Positions 34,758-45,976 of a stretch of 64,000 bases of DNA are shown here, piece by piece. The stretch is taken from positions 43,178 through 107,177 of the forward strand of contig NZ_JADEYR010000010.1 of assembly GCF_015209585.1 (NCBI RefSeq), given 5' to 3'. Both the position numbers and the translations under genes were made by a program. Position 1 is the first letter of the stretch, and every line of letters starts with the position of its first letter. The notes under the pieces are model-generated. The model worked only from the letters and a program-made list of their open reading frames with translations, ran no database searches and was not told the origin of the DNA. This DNA is from Brachybacterium epidermidis (GTDB lineage: Bacteria; Actinomycetota; Actinomycetes; Actinomycetales; Dermabacteraceae).

Positions 34758-36428
34758 TCAGTGGACGGCCTTCTCCGCAGGGGTGCGGTAGTCGCCGCCA
34801 GTGAGCTGATCGATCGTGTGCTTCTCGTGGCCGGCGTGCTCCAGGGCCTCCCGCAGCTCGGCGGGGCTGGCCGGGGTAATGCTGTCCTTGAAGAAGAACG
34901 ATGTCGCCGCAGCGCGGAGCGATGAGACGCCGTTGCCGGCCTTGAGCGGACGGTAGTCGTCGTGCTGCACGAGCACCCAGCGGTCGTACTCGTTCAGCGG
35001 CTCGTGGATCTCGATCATGTCGCCGGTCTCGGTGCGCACGATGCGGGAGGTCTCCACGCCGTGCAGCGCCTTCTGGTGGGCCTGACGCTGGAGTGACAGG
35101 CACAGGCGCTTTGTGATCCAGAACGCGAGCACCGGGGCCACGAAGAACAGGATCCGGTACAGCCACGTGAGGTCGTTGATCGACAGGTCCAACGCGATCG
35201 CCAGCAGGTCGTTCGCCGCGGCGAGCACGAGCACGATGTAAACGGTGATCCAGGCGACGCCGAGGCCGGTGCGCACCGGGGTGTTGTACGGCAGGTCCAG
35301 CAGGTGGTGCTCCCGGTCATCACCGGTCACCCATGCCTCGATGAACGGGTACAGGGCCAGGAAGCCCAGCATCGCGCCGTAGAACATCATCGGGATCAGC
35401 ATGTTCCAGGAGAACACGTAGCCGAAGATCGTCGACTCCCAACCCGGGATCAGGCGCAGGCCACCGTCGGTGAACAGCATGTACCAGTCGGGCTGCGAAC
35501 CGGCTGAGACAGGGGACGGATCGTACGGTCCGTACACCCACACAGCGTTGATGCTGGTGGTGGCGGAGATCAGGGCGATAACGCCGAACACCAGGAAGAA
35601 GAAGCCCCCGGCCTTCGCGGTGTACACCGGGAACAGCGGGAAGCCCACCACGTTGCGGTCGGAGCGCCCCGGGCCGGGGTACTGGGTGTGCTTGTGCAGC
35701 ACCAGCAGCACCAAGTGGATCGCGATCAGTCCCAGGATGGCTGCGGGCACCAGCAGGATGTGGATGGTGTACAGGCGCGGGATGATGTCGGTCCCGGGGA
35801 ACTCGCCTCCGAACAGCAGGAACGAGATGTAGGTGCCGATCACCGGGATGGACTTCGCCAGGCCGTCCGCGATGCGCAGGCCGTTCCCGGACAAGACGTC
35901 ATCCGGGAGGGAGTAGCCGGAGAACCCGGCCACCATCCCGAGGATCATCAGGGTGAAGCCGATCAGCCAGTTCAGCTCACGCGGCTTGCGGAAGGCCCCG
36001 GTGAAGAACACGCGGAACATGTGCACGTAGATCGCGACCATGAACACCAGGGCCGCCCAGTGGTGCATCTGCCGGAACAGCAGACCACCGGTGACCTCGA
36101 AGGAGATCTCCAGCGTGGACTCGAAGGCGCGGGACATGTGCGCGCCCTGCAGCGCCTCGTACGGGCCGTTGTAGATAACCTCCTCCATGGAGGGGTCGAA
36201 GAACATGGTCAGGAAGGTGCCGGTGATCAGCAGGATGACGAAGCTGTACAGAGCCACCTCGCCGAACATGAACGACCAGTGGTCGGGGAAGATCTTCCGG
36301 GCGAAGAACTTGATGAAACCGCCGCCGGAGACGCGCTGGTCCAGCCAGTCACCGCCGACGGCACCGAGCTTCATCGCGCGCCCCTGCTTCGGGGCCTGCT
36401 TCTGGGATGCGGGAGTCGTGGTCGACAC
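34758..36428 (-). CDS. qcrB: Menaquinol-cytochrome c reductase cytochrome b subunit
   Basis: 556 aa. GTG 36428 (MSTTTPASQKQ) starts 4 nt after the qcrA stop, with AAGGA upstream. Eight or more membrane helices; heme b ligands in the HHWAALVFMVAIYVHMFRVF segment and the second His pair further on; the Qo-site PDW-type loop (SQPDWYMLF). The C-terminal 110 residues form the extended cytoplasmic tail typical of actinobacterial QcrB. Oxidises menaquinol in the bc1-aa3 supercomplex. Confidence 0.95.
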   Translation of the reverse strand: MSTTTPASQKQAPKQGRAMKLGAVGGDWLDQRVSGGGFIKFFARKIFPDHWSFMFGEVALYSFVILLITGTFLTMFFDPSMEEVIYNGPYEALQGAHMSRAFESTLEISFEVTGGLLFRQMHHWAALVFMVAIYVHMFRVFFTGAFRKPRELNWLIGFTLMILGMVAGFSGYSLPDDVLSGNGLRIADGLAKSIPVIGTYISFLLFGGEFPGTDIIPRLYTIHILLVPAAILGLIAIHLVLLVLHKHTQYPGPGRSDRNVVGFPLFPVYTAKAGGFFFLVFGVIALISATTSINAVWVYGPYDPSPVSAGSQPDWYMLFTDGGLRLIPGWESTIFGYVFSWNMLIPMMFYGAMLGFLALYPFIEAWVTGDDREHHLLDLPYNTPVRTGLGVAWITVYIVLVLAAANDLLAIALDLSINDLTWLYRILFFVAPVLAFWITKRLCLSLQRQAHQKALHGVETSRIVRTETGDMIEIHEPLNEYDRWVLVQHDDYRPLKAGNGVSSLRAAATSFFFKDSITPASPAELREALEHAGHEKHTIDQLTGGDYRTPAEKAVH

Positions 36429-36432
36429 GTGA

Positions 36433-37509
36433 TCACTTGTCCTTGTGGATGTCCCAGAAACTGGGACCGATCGGCTCGGGGAAGTCGCCGCGGGCCACCA
36501 GGTAGCCCTCGGCATCGACCTCGATCGGGAGCTGGGGGAGCGGCCGGTGGGCCGGGCCGAAGATGACCTTGGCGGCGTCGGTGACGTCGAAGGTGGACTG
36601 GTGGCAGGGGCACAGCATGTGGTGCGTCTGCTGCTCGTACAGCGCCACCGGGCATCCCACGTGGGTGCAGATCTTGGAGAAGGCGAGAATGCCCTCGTAC
36701 CCGTTCGCCAGGCTCTCCTCGTTCTTGCCGAGCTTCGGGTCGATGCGCACGATGACCGCGGCCGCCTTGGCGCGCTCCTCCAGGAAGTGCGGGGTCTCGG
36801 AGGTGAGGTCCTCCGGCATCACGTGGAAGATCGAGTTCATCGCGACGTCCGAGGCCTTGATGGGGGTGCCGTCGTGGTCCCGGGCCAAGCGCATCCCCGA
36901 CTTCCAGAAGGTGTGGTGCAGCTTGTTTCCCGGCATCGGACCCAGGGTGGACAGCGGGGCGAGCACAGCGATCGGCAGGGCCGCCAGCGCCGCCACCATC
37001 GAGGTGACGATCAGCGGACGGCGGCCGATACCGGACTCGTCCAGGCCATCGCGGATGATGCCCACCGCGGCGTCGCGGGACTCGTCGGTGCTGCGGATCG
37101 GGTGCCGCTCCTCGACCACCTCGTCATCGGGCATCAGGGTCTTGGCCCAGTGCACAGCAGCAGCGCCGATGAAGAACACGGCGATCGCCAGGCCAAGGCC
37201 GATCATCAGGTTGGACCACCACAGGGCGCGGGGGGTACCGGGCTCGGCGAACAGGTTCGGACTGTCGGGCTGCGGTGTGACCAGGAAGTACGCCGCGATG
37301 AACAGCGCGGTGCCCAGCACCGACAGCAGGAACATCACCGCCACCAGGCGCTCGGCGCGCTTCTCGGCCCTGGGGTCCACGTCCGCGCGACGGTGCTGGT
37401 GCGGGGGCAGGCCGGGGTTGGGGAACCCGCCGTTTTCGCGCGGGGCGATGGCGCTGACACCGCGGGCAGGACGGGTTCCGTCGATGTTGTCGTTCACGTG
37501 CGTGCTCAC
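36433..37509 (-). CDS. qcrA: Menaquinol-cytochrome c reductase Rieske iron-sulfur subunit
   Basis: 358 aa. GTG 37509 overlaps the qcrC stop by 4 nt. Three membrane helices (about 60-80, 100-122, 165-187), as in actinobacteria, rather than the single helix of mitochondrial Rieske proteins. The [2Fe-2S] site is CTHVGCP with CPCHQSTFD. It passes electrons from menaquinol to the diheme cytochrome QcrC. Confidence 0.95.
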   Translation of the reverse strand: MSTHVNDNIDGTRPARGVSAIAPRENGGFPNPGLPPHQHRRADVDPRAEKRAERLVAVMFLLSVLGTALFIAAYFLVTPQPDSPNLFAEPGTPRALWWSNLMIGLGLAIAVFFIGAAAVHWAKTLMPDDEVVEERHPIRSTDESRDAAVGIIRDGLDESGIGRRPLIVTSMVAALAALPIAVLAPLSTLGPMPGNKLHHTFWKSGMRLARDHDGTPIKASDVAMNSIFHVMPEDLTSETPHFLEERAKAAAVIVRIDPKLGKNEESLANGYEGILAFSKICTHVGCPVALYEQQTHHMLCPCHQSTFDVTDAAKVIFGPAHRPLPQLPIEVDAEGYLVARGDFPEPIGPSFWDIHKDK

Positions 37510-38300
37510 TTCGCCTTCGCCCCCAGCCACACGGCACAGCCGGTCAGCAGGGTGAGGATGATGGTCCATGCGTACAGGCCCTCGGTCACCGGACCGAGTG
37601 AGCCCAGGGAGATGCCGCCGGGGGAGCCGACATCCTCGAGCTGATCGAGGTAGGCGATCACGTCGCGCTTGTCCTCGGCGGTCAGGCTGGCGTCGTTGAA
37701 GACGGGCATGTTCTGCGGGCCGGTCTCCATCGCCTCGTACACGTGCTTGGGTTCCAGGCCCAGCACGGGCGGGGCGTACTTGCCACGGGTCAGGGCGCCA
37801 CCGGCACCGGCCGCGTTGTGGCACATGGCGCAGTTGATGCGGAAGATCTCGCCGCCGTTGACCGGGTCGCCGCCGGAGAGGTACTCCTCGGCCGGGACGC
37901 TCGGGCCCGGGGCCAGGGAGGCCACGTAGGCGGCGAGCTGGCGGGTCTGCTCCTCGTTCATCTGCGGGGGCTTGCGGGCCGCCTGCGCACCGGAGCGCTG
38001 CATCGGCATGCGACCGGTGCCCACCTGGAAGTCCACGGCGGCGGCACCCACGCCGATCAGCGAGGGGCCGACAGTCTGACCGTCGGGATCCGTCTGGCCC
38101 TCGGCATTGCGACCGTGGCAGGTGGCGCAGTTCGCCAGGAACAGGGCCTCACCCGCAGCGATGTCCTCCTGCGAGTAGGACTCGGCCTGCGCGACGCGCG
38201 GCTGGAAGGCGGCATAGAGCCCACCCGTGGCAACCAGCGCCAGCAGCAGTATCACGAGCAATGCCATCGGGTGATGGCGACGTGCGGCGAGTGCCTTCAC
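37506..38300 (-). CDS. qcrC: Diheme cytochrome c subunit of the bc1 complex
   Basis: 264 aa. GTG 38300. N-terminal membrane anchor (about 11-31), then two c-type heme sites, CATCHG (Cys58-His62) and CAMCHN (near 158), each with a distal Met in its domain. A C-terminal helix (LYAWTIILTLLTGCAVWLG) gives a second anchor. The diheme form replaces a soluble cytochrome c and connects directly to CtaC. Confidence 0.95.
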   Translation of the reverse strand: MKALAARRHHPMALLVILLLALVATGGLYAAFQPRVAQAESYSQEDIAAGEALFLANCATCHGRNAEGQTDPDGQTVGPSLIGVGAAAVDFQVGTGRMPMQRSGAQAARKPPQMNEEQTRQLAAYVASLAPGPSVPAEEYLSGGDPVNGGEIFRINCAMCHNAAGAGGALTRGKYAPPVLGLEPKHVYEAMETGPQNMPVFNDASLTAEDKRDVIAYLDQLEDVGSPGGISLGSLGPVTEGLYAWTIILTLLTGCAVWLGAKAK

Positions 38301-38369
38301 GGTTCGGACCTCGATTCGTGGAGGGGCGGGCGGGGACGGGGGACGTACCGGGGAGCAGCGGGTGCTCGA

Positions 38370-39098
38370 TCAGAAGATCGACCAGTTGAAGTCGACCGGG
38401 ATGGCGTGGCCGGGCATGCGCGACATGATCGGGTCGATCAGGTAGACGATCGCGAACAGGACGATCCACACCACGTCCACGAAGTGCCAGTAGTAGGACA
38501 CGCAGATCGCGGAGACCTGCTCGTGTTGGGTGAATCGCTGCGCCGCGAAGGCGCGCGCCAGCACCATCAGGAAGGCCATCAGACCGCCGATGACGTGGAT
38601 GCCGTGGAAGCCGGTGGCGAGGTAGAACACCGAGCCGAACGGGGAGGACGAGATGGTCACGCCGTGGTGGACCAGCTCTGCGTACTCGAAGGCCTGACCG
38701 GAGACGAAGATCGCGCCCATGATGTAGGTGAGGGTGAACCACTCGATCATTCCCCAGCCGGCGATGTTGAAGATCGAGCCGGTGCGGCGCTTGCGGGGCT
38801 CGAAGACCCGGCCGCTGGGCAGGCGGCCCTCGGCCATGTACACGCCGATCTGGCAGGTGACGGAGCTGGCGACCAGGATCGAGGTGTTCAGCAGGGCGAA
38901 GCCGTGTGTGAAGTTGGCCTGCCCGGCGGCGAAGACGTCCGGCACCATCGACCGGAGTGTGAAGTACATCGCGAAGAGGCCGCCGAAGAACATCAGCTCG
39001 CTGGCGAGCCAGACGAACGTCCCGATCTGGGTCGGGTTGGGGCGGCCCACCGCCGGAGCGGCGGGGGCGGGGCGCTCAGTCAGGGTCGCAGTAGTCAC
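38370..39098 (-). CDS. ctaE: Cytochrome c oxidase subunit III
   Basis: 242 aa. I chose GTG 39098 (MTTATLTERP), with CATAAT 6 nt upstream and no ribosome-binding site. Five or more helices with the family segments GTFVWLASELMFFGGLFAMYF and FYLATGFHGIHVIGGL, and the final YYWHFVDVVWIVLF. First gene of ctaE-qcrC-qcrA-qcrB, the conserved actinobacterial order, and it faces ctaCDF. Confidence 0.95.
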   Translation of the reverse strand: MTTATLTERPAPAAPAVGRPNPTQIGTFVWLASELMFFGGLFAMYFTLRSMVPDVFAAGQANFTHGFALLNTSILVASSVTCQIGVYMAEGRLPSGRVFEPRKRRTGSIFNIAGWGMIEWFTLTYIMGAIFVSGQAFEYAELVHHGVTISSSPFGSVFYLATGFHGIHVIGGLMAFLMVLARAFAAQRFTQHEQVSAICVSYYWHFVDVVWIVLFAIVYLIDPIMSRMPGHAIPVDFNWSIF

Positions 39099-39104
39099 GT
39101 CACC

Positions 39105-39110
39105 ATTATG
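39105..39110 (-). promoter_or_regulatory. -10 box (CATAAT) of a leaderless ctaE-qcrCAB promoter
   Basis: On the minus strand CATAAT (five of six matches to TATAAT) lies 6 nt before GTG 39098. This suggests that the respiratory operon mRNA begins at its start codon. Confidence 0.5.
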
Positions 39111-39310
39111 TCGTGTCGTCAGATTCAGCGGGACCGGTTCACGACCTCCGGACCCACCGCGGGGCATGGCGCCCGGGCGAACCATGTCAGCATAGCTCCC
39201 CTGACGTCGCGTCACGAACCTGGACACGCGACTGATGTGCAGGTGGTGGCCCTGTGTGAGCGTCGTGACCGATCCGTGATCCCGGCCGACGCGCCTGACC
39301 GCGACGGTGG

Positions 39311-39316
39311 GATGAT
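39311..39316 (+). promoter_or_regulatory. Possible -10 box (GATGAT) for trpD
   Basis: GATGAT lies 6 nt before ATG 39323; no Shine-Dalgarno sequence is visible. The first base departs from TANNNT. Confidence 0.3.
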
Positions 39317-39322
39317 CGGGCC

Positions 39323-40405
39323 ATGAACCACGAGAGCACCCCGAGCTGGTCCCGTATCACCGCGCGCCTGGTGCGGGGCGAGGAGCTCACGCACGCCGAG
39401 GCGACCTGGGCGATGGACGAGGTCATGAGCGGTGACTCCTCGCCCGTGCAGCTGGCCGGCTTCCTGGTGGCGCTCCAGGCCAAGGGCGTGACCAGCACCG
39501 AGCTGGGGGCTCTGGCCGATGCGATGACATCCCATGCCCGCCCGGTCGATGCCCCTGAGCGTGCGATCGACATCGTCGGCACGGGCGGCGACCTCGCCCA
39601 GACCGTGAACATCTCGACGATGGCCTCGATGATCATCGCCTCGACGGGGCGCACCGTGGTCAAGCACGGCAACCGGGCATCGACCTCGCGCTCGGGCTCC
39701 GCCGACGTGCTCGAGGCGCTCGGCGTGCGCCTGGACCTGCCTGTGCCCGTGGTCGAGGAGCTGGTGCGCAGCATCGGGATGACCTTCCTGTTCGCCCAGG
39801 TGTTCCATCCGTCGATGCGCTTCGCCGCAGAGGCCCGCAAGGGTCTGGGCATCCCCACCGTGATGAACATCCTGGGCCCGATCACCAACCCCGCTCGGCC
39901 GCGCGCCAGCGCGGTGGGCGTGGCCGATGCCACGGTGGCACCCACGGTGGCCGGAGTGTTCGCCTCGCGCGGCACCAGCGCCCTGGTGTTCCGCGGTCAT
40001 GACGGCCTGGACGAGCTCACCGTCACCGCGCCCTCGGACGTGTGGGAGGTGCGTGGTGGGCAGGTGCGCGAGCACGTGCTGGACCCGCAGGCCCTGCTGG
40101 GTGTGGAGCGCGCCGACCATGACTCCCTGCGCGGCGGCACCGCGGAGGAGAACGCTCAGGTGGCGCGGGACCTCTTCGCCGGCTCGCGGGCGGGCCGCAT
40201 GGGACCGGTGCGCGACGCGGTGCTGCTGAACGCCGCCGCGGGCGTGCTGGCCTACGACGGGATCGACCAGCCGGCCGCGGATGGGTTCGAGGAGCGCTTC
40301 TGCGATTCCTTCGCGGAGGTGCAGGAGGCGCTGGACTCGGGCCGGCCGGCCGATCTGCTGGATCGCTGGGCCCGCGCCTCGCAGGCCGTGTCGCAGGGGA
40401 GCTGA
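39323..40405 (+). CDS. trpD: Anthranilate phosphoribosyltransferase
   Basis: 360 aa. Joins anthranilate to PRPP in tryptophan synthesis. The PRPP/metal motif is VGTGGDLAQTVNIST, followed by KHGNRASTSRSGSADVLEALG and NILGPITNPARP. The trpD gene stands alone, away from other trp genes, and faces ctaE, an arrangement also known in mycobacteria (trpD beside ctaE). It converges with the RAM-domain gene, with 7 nt between stops. Confidence 0.95.
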   Translation: MNHESTPSWSRITARLVRGEELTHAEATWAMDEVMSGDSSPVQLAGFLVALQAKGVTSTELGALADAMTSHARPVDAPERAIDIVGTGGDLAQTVNISTMASMIIASTGRTVVKHGNRASTSRSGSADVLEALGVRLDLPVPVVEELVRSIGMTFLFAQVFHPSMRFAAEARKGLGIPTVMNILGPITNPARPRASAVGVADATVAPTVAGVFASRGTSALVFRGHDGLDELTVTAPSDVWEVRGGQVREHVLDPQALLGVERADHDSLRGGTAEENAQVARDLFAGSRAGRMGPVRDAVLLNAAAGVLAYDGIDQPAADGFEERFCDSFAEVQEALDSGRPADLLDRWARASQAVSQGS

Positions 40406-40412
40406 GCCCCTC

Positions 40413-40694
40413 TCAGCCGTCCAGGCCCAGGTCGAAGGCCGCATCCAGGTCGCGCTTGGAGTAGGTCTTGAACGCGATGTTGGTGGTGGTGTCCAGCACG
40501 CCCTCCACCTTGCTGAGGCGGTCGGCGATGACTTCGGCGAGGTCCTCGTGGCGGCGCACCCGCACCACCACGATCAGGTCCACGTCCCCGGTGACCGAGT
40601 AGACCTGCTCCACGCCTTCGATGTCGACGATGGCCTGGGCGCCCTCGGGGATGCGGTGGGACTCGACGATGATCGAGGCGATGGCGGTGATCAT
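40413..40694 (-). CDS. Stand-alone Lrp/AsnC ligand-binding (RAM) domain protein
   Basis: 93 aa. ATG 40694 with AGGAGG 4 nt upstream. The whole protein is one alpha/beta RAM domain: VDIEGVEQVYSVTGDVDLIVVVRV then LAEVIADRLSKVEGVLDTTTNIAFKTY. The helix-turn-helix of full Lrp/AsnC regulators is missing, as in known stand-alone RAM proteins. These can bind amino acids or pair with a full-length regulator. Its position beside trpD invites an amino-acid link, which is inference. Confidence 0.88.
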   Translation of the reverse strand: MITAIASIIVESHRIPEGAQAIVDIEGVEQVYSVTGDVDLIVVVRVRRHEDLAEVIADRLSKVEGVLDTTTNIAFKTYSKRDLDAAFDLGLDG

Positions 40695-40738
40695 GGATCC
40701 TCCTGCGGACCTGGGCCGGTGGGTGTTCACCGGTGAGC

Positions 40739-42412
40739 CTATGCCCCCGAGGCGCCGGCGGTCCGGGCGAAGCGCTCGGTGAGATGCCCCGGGTCGAAGC
40801 GGGCGCGGGCCGGCACCCCCCAGGTGCCCTCCACCAGCACCGTTCGCACCGCCTCCTCCTCGAGCCAGGCCAGCAGGATCTCGGCCTCCTGGTGGTGCCC
40901 CTGGCACAGGGGAGCGGCCAGCTCCGCCTCCCCGAGACCCGTCAGTGCCAACGAGCGCGCCGCCGCCAGCGGATCGGCACGCAGCGGGACCAGGGTGGTG
41001 CCGGAGAACCGTCCATGCCTGACCGCGAGCAGCTCCCACCCCCTGCCCCCGATCACTCCCTCGGTGACGGGCCGGGCGGCGATCAGCAGCGGCACCGCGG
41101 CCAGCGCCCTCAGCCGGGAGGCCCGACGGGCGGCCCGGAGATAGGCGAGGGTGAGCTGGCGGATGCGCTCGGCGTCCTCGTAGCGCCCGGCGTTGACGTG
41201 GGTGCGCATGCGGACCGCCGCGTGGTCGAGCACCTCCCCGGGATCCTCCAGCATCGCGCGTCGGATCCGCGCCCTGTGCCCCTGGTCGCTGAGGCCGGCG
41301 TCCCGGGACGATCCCTCGAAGCTCGCGGCCCGTCCGAGCACCGCATCGGTGAGCAGGCCCTTGAGCGGCTCCAGGTCGTGACGGGAGGCCAGCGGGCCGA
41401 TCTGCGCGGATCCGTCGGCCTCGTCCCGGGCCAGGCGTGCCGCGCGCAGGCCCTCCCTGCCGGAGCCGAGGCGCAACCACAGGGCCTTCTCGGGGGTGAG
41501 CCCGCGGCGGTTCGACGGAGGCTTGGTGGCGCCGATGATGCGCAGCTCCCGCACCGCCGCCTCCGTCGGGGTCGTGCACTCGATGGTGCGGATCGATTCC
41601 GCGCGGGGCAGCATGTCCAGCACCCGGCGGCGGGTCTCGGCGGCGGTGAAGTAGGTGCGCACCCGGCTTCGCAGGTTCCGGGAGGTGCCCACGTAGAGCA
41701 CCTGGCCGTGCGCGTCCAGGAACTCGTACACCCCGGGCACCGGTGGCACCGCGGCCGCCAGGTGCTTCTTGCGCAGCTGGACCGGGGTGGCGCGCCTGTG
41801 GGCAGAGGCCAGATCCTCCAGCGTGGTGGCTCCCTGGGCGCCGAGGCGGGCGATGATCGCGTGCAGCACGTCCACCGTGGCGCGGGCATCGGACAGTGCC
41901 CGGTGATCGGGCTGGACGGCAGCGCCGACGTGGGCGGCCAGGGTGGACAGGCGGTGGTCGCGCACCTCGTCCCGTCGGTACACGGTGCGCGCCAGCGCCA
42001 GTGTGTCCAGCACCGGCGGCCCCGGCCAGGGCACGTGGTGCCGGGAGGCGTGCGCTGCGAGGAAGCCGATGTCGAAGCGGGCGTTGTGCGCCACCAGCGC
42101 CGCGTCCCCCACGAAGTCCAGGAACATCGGCAGCACCGTACCGATGTGCGGGGCGCCGGCGACGGTGGCGTCCGAGATGCCGGTGAGCGAGGCGATGTAG
42201 GCAGGGATCGGTCGCTGCGGATCCACGAAGGTGCGGAACTCACCGAGCACCTCGCCGCCGCGCACCTTCACCGCGCCGATCTCCGTGATGGCGTCCTCGG
42301 TGGGGTTCGTCCCGGTGGTCTCCAGGTCCACCACCACCAAGGTGGCCTCCGCCAGCGGGGTGCCCAGATCGTCGAAGCTCAGCTGCTGGCGCGGCGGACG
42401 GCGGGTGGACAT
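40739..42412 (-). CDS. DnaQ-type exonuclease fused to a UvrC-like GIY-YIG domain
   Basis: 557 aa. ATG 42412, chosen because TAGTCT lies 7 nt upstream. N-terminal DEDDh 3'-5' exonuclease (about 20-190): VVDLETTGTNP, HNARFDIGFL and DHRALSDARAT. A GIY-YIG nuclease domain follows (about 225-310, GVYEFLDAHGQVLYVGTSRNLRSRVRTYF), resembling the UvrC N-terminus. A UVR-like segment (NAGRYEDAERIR) is near 430. M. tuberculosis has this fusion beside ctaE/trpD (Rv2191 from memory). Its repair pathway is not established. Confidence 0.92.
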   Translation of the reverse strand: MSTRRPPRQQLSFDDLGTPLAEATLVVVDLETTGTNPTEDAITEIGAVKVRGGEVLGEFRTFVDPQRPIPAYIASLTGISDATVAGAPHIGTVLPMFLDFVGDAALVAHNARFDIGFLAAHASRHHVPWPGPPVLDTLALARTVYRRDEVRDHRLSTLAAHVGAAVQPDHRALSDARATVDVLHAIIARLGAQGATTLEDLASAHRRATPVQLRKKHLAAAVPPVPGVYEFLDAHGQVLYVGTSRNLRSRVRTYFTAAETRRRVLDMLPRAESIRTIECTTPTEAAVRELRIIGATKPPSNRRGLTPEKALWLRLGSGREGLRAARLARDEADGSAQIGPLASRHDLEPLKGLLTDAVLGRAASFEGSSRDAGLSDQGHRARIRRAMLEDPGEVLDHAAVRMRTHVNAGRYEDAERIRQLTLAYLRAARRASRLRALAAVPLLIAARPVTEGVIGGRGWELLAVRHGRFSGTTLVPLRADPLAAARSLALTGLGEAELAAPLCQGHHQEAEILLAWLEEEAVRTVLVEGTWGVPARARFDPGHLTERFARTAGASGA

Positions 42413-42419
42413 GTCCTGC

Positions 42420-42425
42420 AGACTA
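42420..42425 (-). promoter_or_regulatory. -10 box (TAGTCT) of a leaderless exonuclease promoter
   Basis: On the minus strand TAGTCT lies 7 nt before ATG 42412 and starts 4 nt after the upstream terminator. Confidence 0.5.
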
Positions 42426-42428
42426 CGA

Positions 42429-42466
42429 CGAGGCCCCGACACCCGAAGACGGGTGGCGGGGCCTCG
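42429..42466 (-). terminator. Strong nested terminator after the acyl-CoA synthetase gene
   Basis: Two stacked perfect stems, CGAGGCCCCG/CGGGGCCTCG enclosing CACCCG/CGGGTG with an AAGA loop. It lies 26 nt past the synthetase stop, directly before the next promoter. Confidence 0.85.
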
Positions 42467-42491
42467 CGCGACAGCGGCGAAGCGACGCTGC

Positions 42492-44300
<1,809 letters not shown>

Positions 44301-44461
44301 CGAATCTCCTTCGATCCGGATCGGACGCGGCTCCTGGGCGCCGGGCACCCGCCCGGAAGCGCTGGTGGGGTCTGGGGAAGTCTACGTCAGTGCGTCCTAC
44401 GATGGACCCCGACAACACGGATCGGACGTGCCGGGACGCGGCGCGTCGGGGAAGAGGATTC

Positions 44462-45397
44462 ATGCTCTCCATCGGAGTGGACATCGGCGGCACCAAGATC
44501 GCGGCGGGCGTCGTGGACGAGGACGGCACCATCATCGCCGCGACCACTCGCAGCACCCCCGCCACCGACCCCGAGCTGATCGAGGCCGGAGTCGCTGATG
44601 CGGTGGCCGAGCTGCGCTCCGAGCACGATGTGGTGGGCATCGGCGTGGGGGCTGCCGGTTTCGTCGGGGCGGATCGTCGCACCGTCGTGTTCGCCGCCAA
44701 CCTGGCGTGGAGGCACCGGAGCCTGGCCGAGGAGCTCGAGCGCCTGGTCTCGCTCCCGGTGGTGGTGGAGAACGATGCCAACGCCGCCGGCTGGGCGGAG
44801 TTCCGCTTCGGTGCGGCCACCGAGGCCGAGAACATGCTGATGGTCACCGTGGGGACCGGCCTGGGCGGGGCGATCGTCATGAACGGGCAGCTGGTGCGGG
44901 GCAGTGGGGGCTTCGCCGGGGAGATCGCGCACATGACGGCTGTGCCGCAGGGACAGTGGTGCGGCTGCGGTCGCCGCGGCTGCCTCGAGCAGTACACGGC
45001 CGGCACCGCCCTGGTGCGCACCGCGAAGCGGCGCGCCGCCACCGGTGACCCGCTCATGGGGCCGCTCGTGCAGGCGGCCGGCGGGGCGAAGAAGGAGATC
45101 GACGGCCCCCTGATCACCCGGCTGGCCCAGCAGGGGGACCCCGGTGCCCGGGAGCTGATCGCCGAGATCGGCGGCTGGCTGGGCGAGGGGCTGGCCTCGA
45201 TCGCGGCGCTGCTGGATCCCGAGGTGATCGTCGTCGGAGGTGGTGTGAGCGCAGCCAGCGACCTGCTGCTGGACCCCGCCCGCGAGGCCTATGCGGCGAA
45301 CCTGACCGCGCGGATGCACCGCACCGTCGCACCGTTCGAGCAGGCCCGGATGGGCAATCGAGCCGGGATCGTGGGGGCGGCCGACCTCGCTCGCTGA
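44462..45397 (+). CDS. ROK-family sugar kinase (glucokinase-like)
   Basis: 311 aa. ATG 44462; -10 candidate TACGAT near 44400. N-terminal phosphate loop VDIGGTK (7-12), catalytic region VVVENDANAAGWAEF, the ROK signature beginning GGFAGEIAHM, and the zinc motif CGCGRRGCLEQY. No helix-turn-helix, so an enzyme rather than a repressor. Glucokinase is the likely activity, but other hexoses are possible. Confidence 0.9.
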   Translation: MLSIGVDIGGTKIAAGVVDEDGTIIAATTRSTPATDPELIEAGVADAVAELRSEHDVVGIGVGAAGFVGADRRTVVFAANLAWRHRSLAEELERLVSLPVVVENDANAAGWAEFRFGAATEAENMLMVTVGTGLGGAIVMNGQLVRGSGGFAGEIAHMTAVPQGQWCGCGRRGCLEQYTAGTALVRTAKRRAATGDPLMGPLVQAAGGAKKEIDGPLITRLAQQGDPGARELIAEIGGWLGEGLASIAALLDPEVIVVGGGVSAASDLLLDPAREAYAANLTARMHRTVAPFEQARMGNRAGIVGAADLAR

Positions 45398-45451
45398 GCC
45401 GCCTGTGCCCTCCCGGGGTGCCTGGGGCGAGGCGGGCTCGGTCCGCAGCTG

Positions 45452-45976
45452 CTAGATCTGGATACCGTCGCCCTCGCGGTGCGTCGGCGCGCGCAGCAGC
45501 AGGGCGATCACCCCGCCGAGGGCCACCAGGCCACCGAGACCTCCGATCCATGGGGGCAGGGCCGGCACCACCGCCACCACCAGCAGGGCCACGAGCCCAC
45601 CGATGAGGGCGGTCCAGGACCACAGGGCGCGTGGTGTCGGCTCCGGCAGGTCCGGGTCCGGAGGGACGAAGTCGCCCATCCACGCGTCCGGGGCGAGCGC
45701 GTCGATGTCCTCCTCGTCCTCCAGCTCGCGTGGCGGCCTCGGACCTCGACCGCGGGAGGGGTGCGCAGCCCTGGCCTTGGCGCGGTCATCCTCGGAGGGC
45801 GGCTCGGAGGGGGAGTCGGGGCTGTGGGGGTGGTGCCGGTCCTCACCGCGGGCCGCCGGCTCCCGCGGTGCCTGCCCGGGCGGCAGCAGCACGCCTTCGG
45901 CCTCGAGAAGGCGGGCGAACTCCAGATCGACGTCGCGCGGATCCTCGCTGCGGGAGTCCTGCGGGCCGCCGCTCAT
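45452..45976 (-). CDS. Hypothetical membrane protein with acidic cytoplasmic domain
   Basis: 174 aa. ATG 45976 overlaps the hydrolase stop by 4 nt. Residues 1-110 are polar, with acidic patches (ELEDEEDIDALAPDAW) and a FARLLEAEGVLLPPG motif typical of small actinobacterial proteins of this type. Two membrane helices end the protein (about 120-140 and 145-165). Function is unknown; it is co-expressed with the preceding hydrolase. Confidence 0.75.
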   Translation of the reverse strand: MSGGPQDSRSEDPRDVDLEFARLLEAEGVLLPPGQAPREPAARGEDRHHPHSPDSPSEPPSEDDRAKARAAHPSRGRGPRPPRELEDEEDIDALAPDAWMGDFVPPDPDLPEPTPRALWSWTALIGGLVALLVVAVVPALPPWIGGLGGLVALGGVIALLLRAPTHREGDGIQI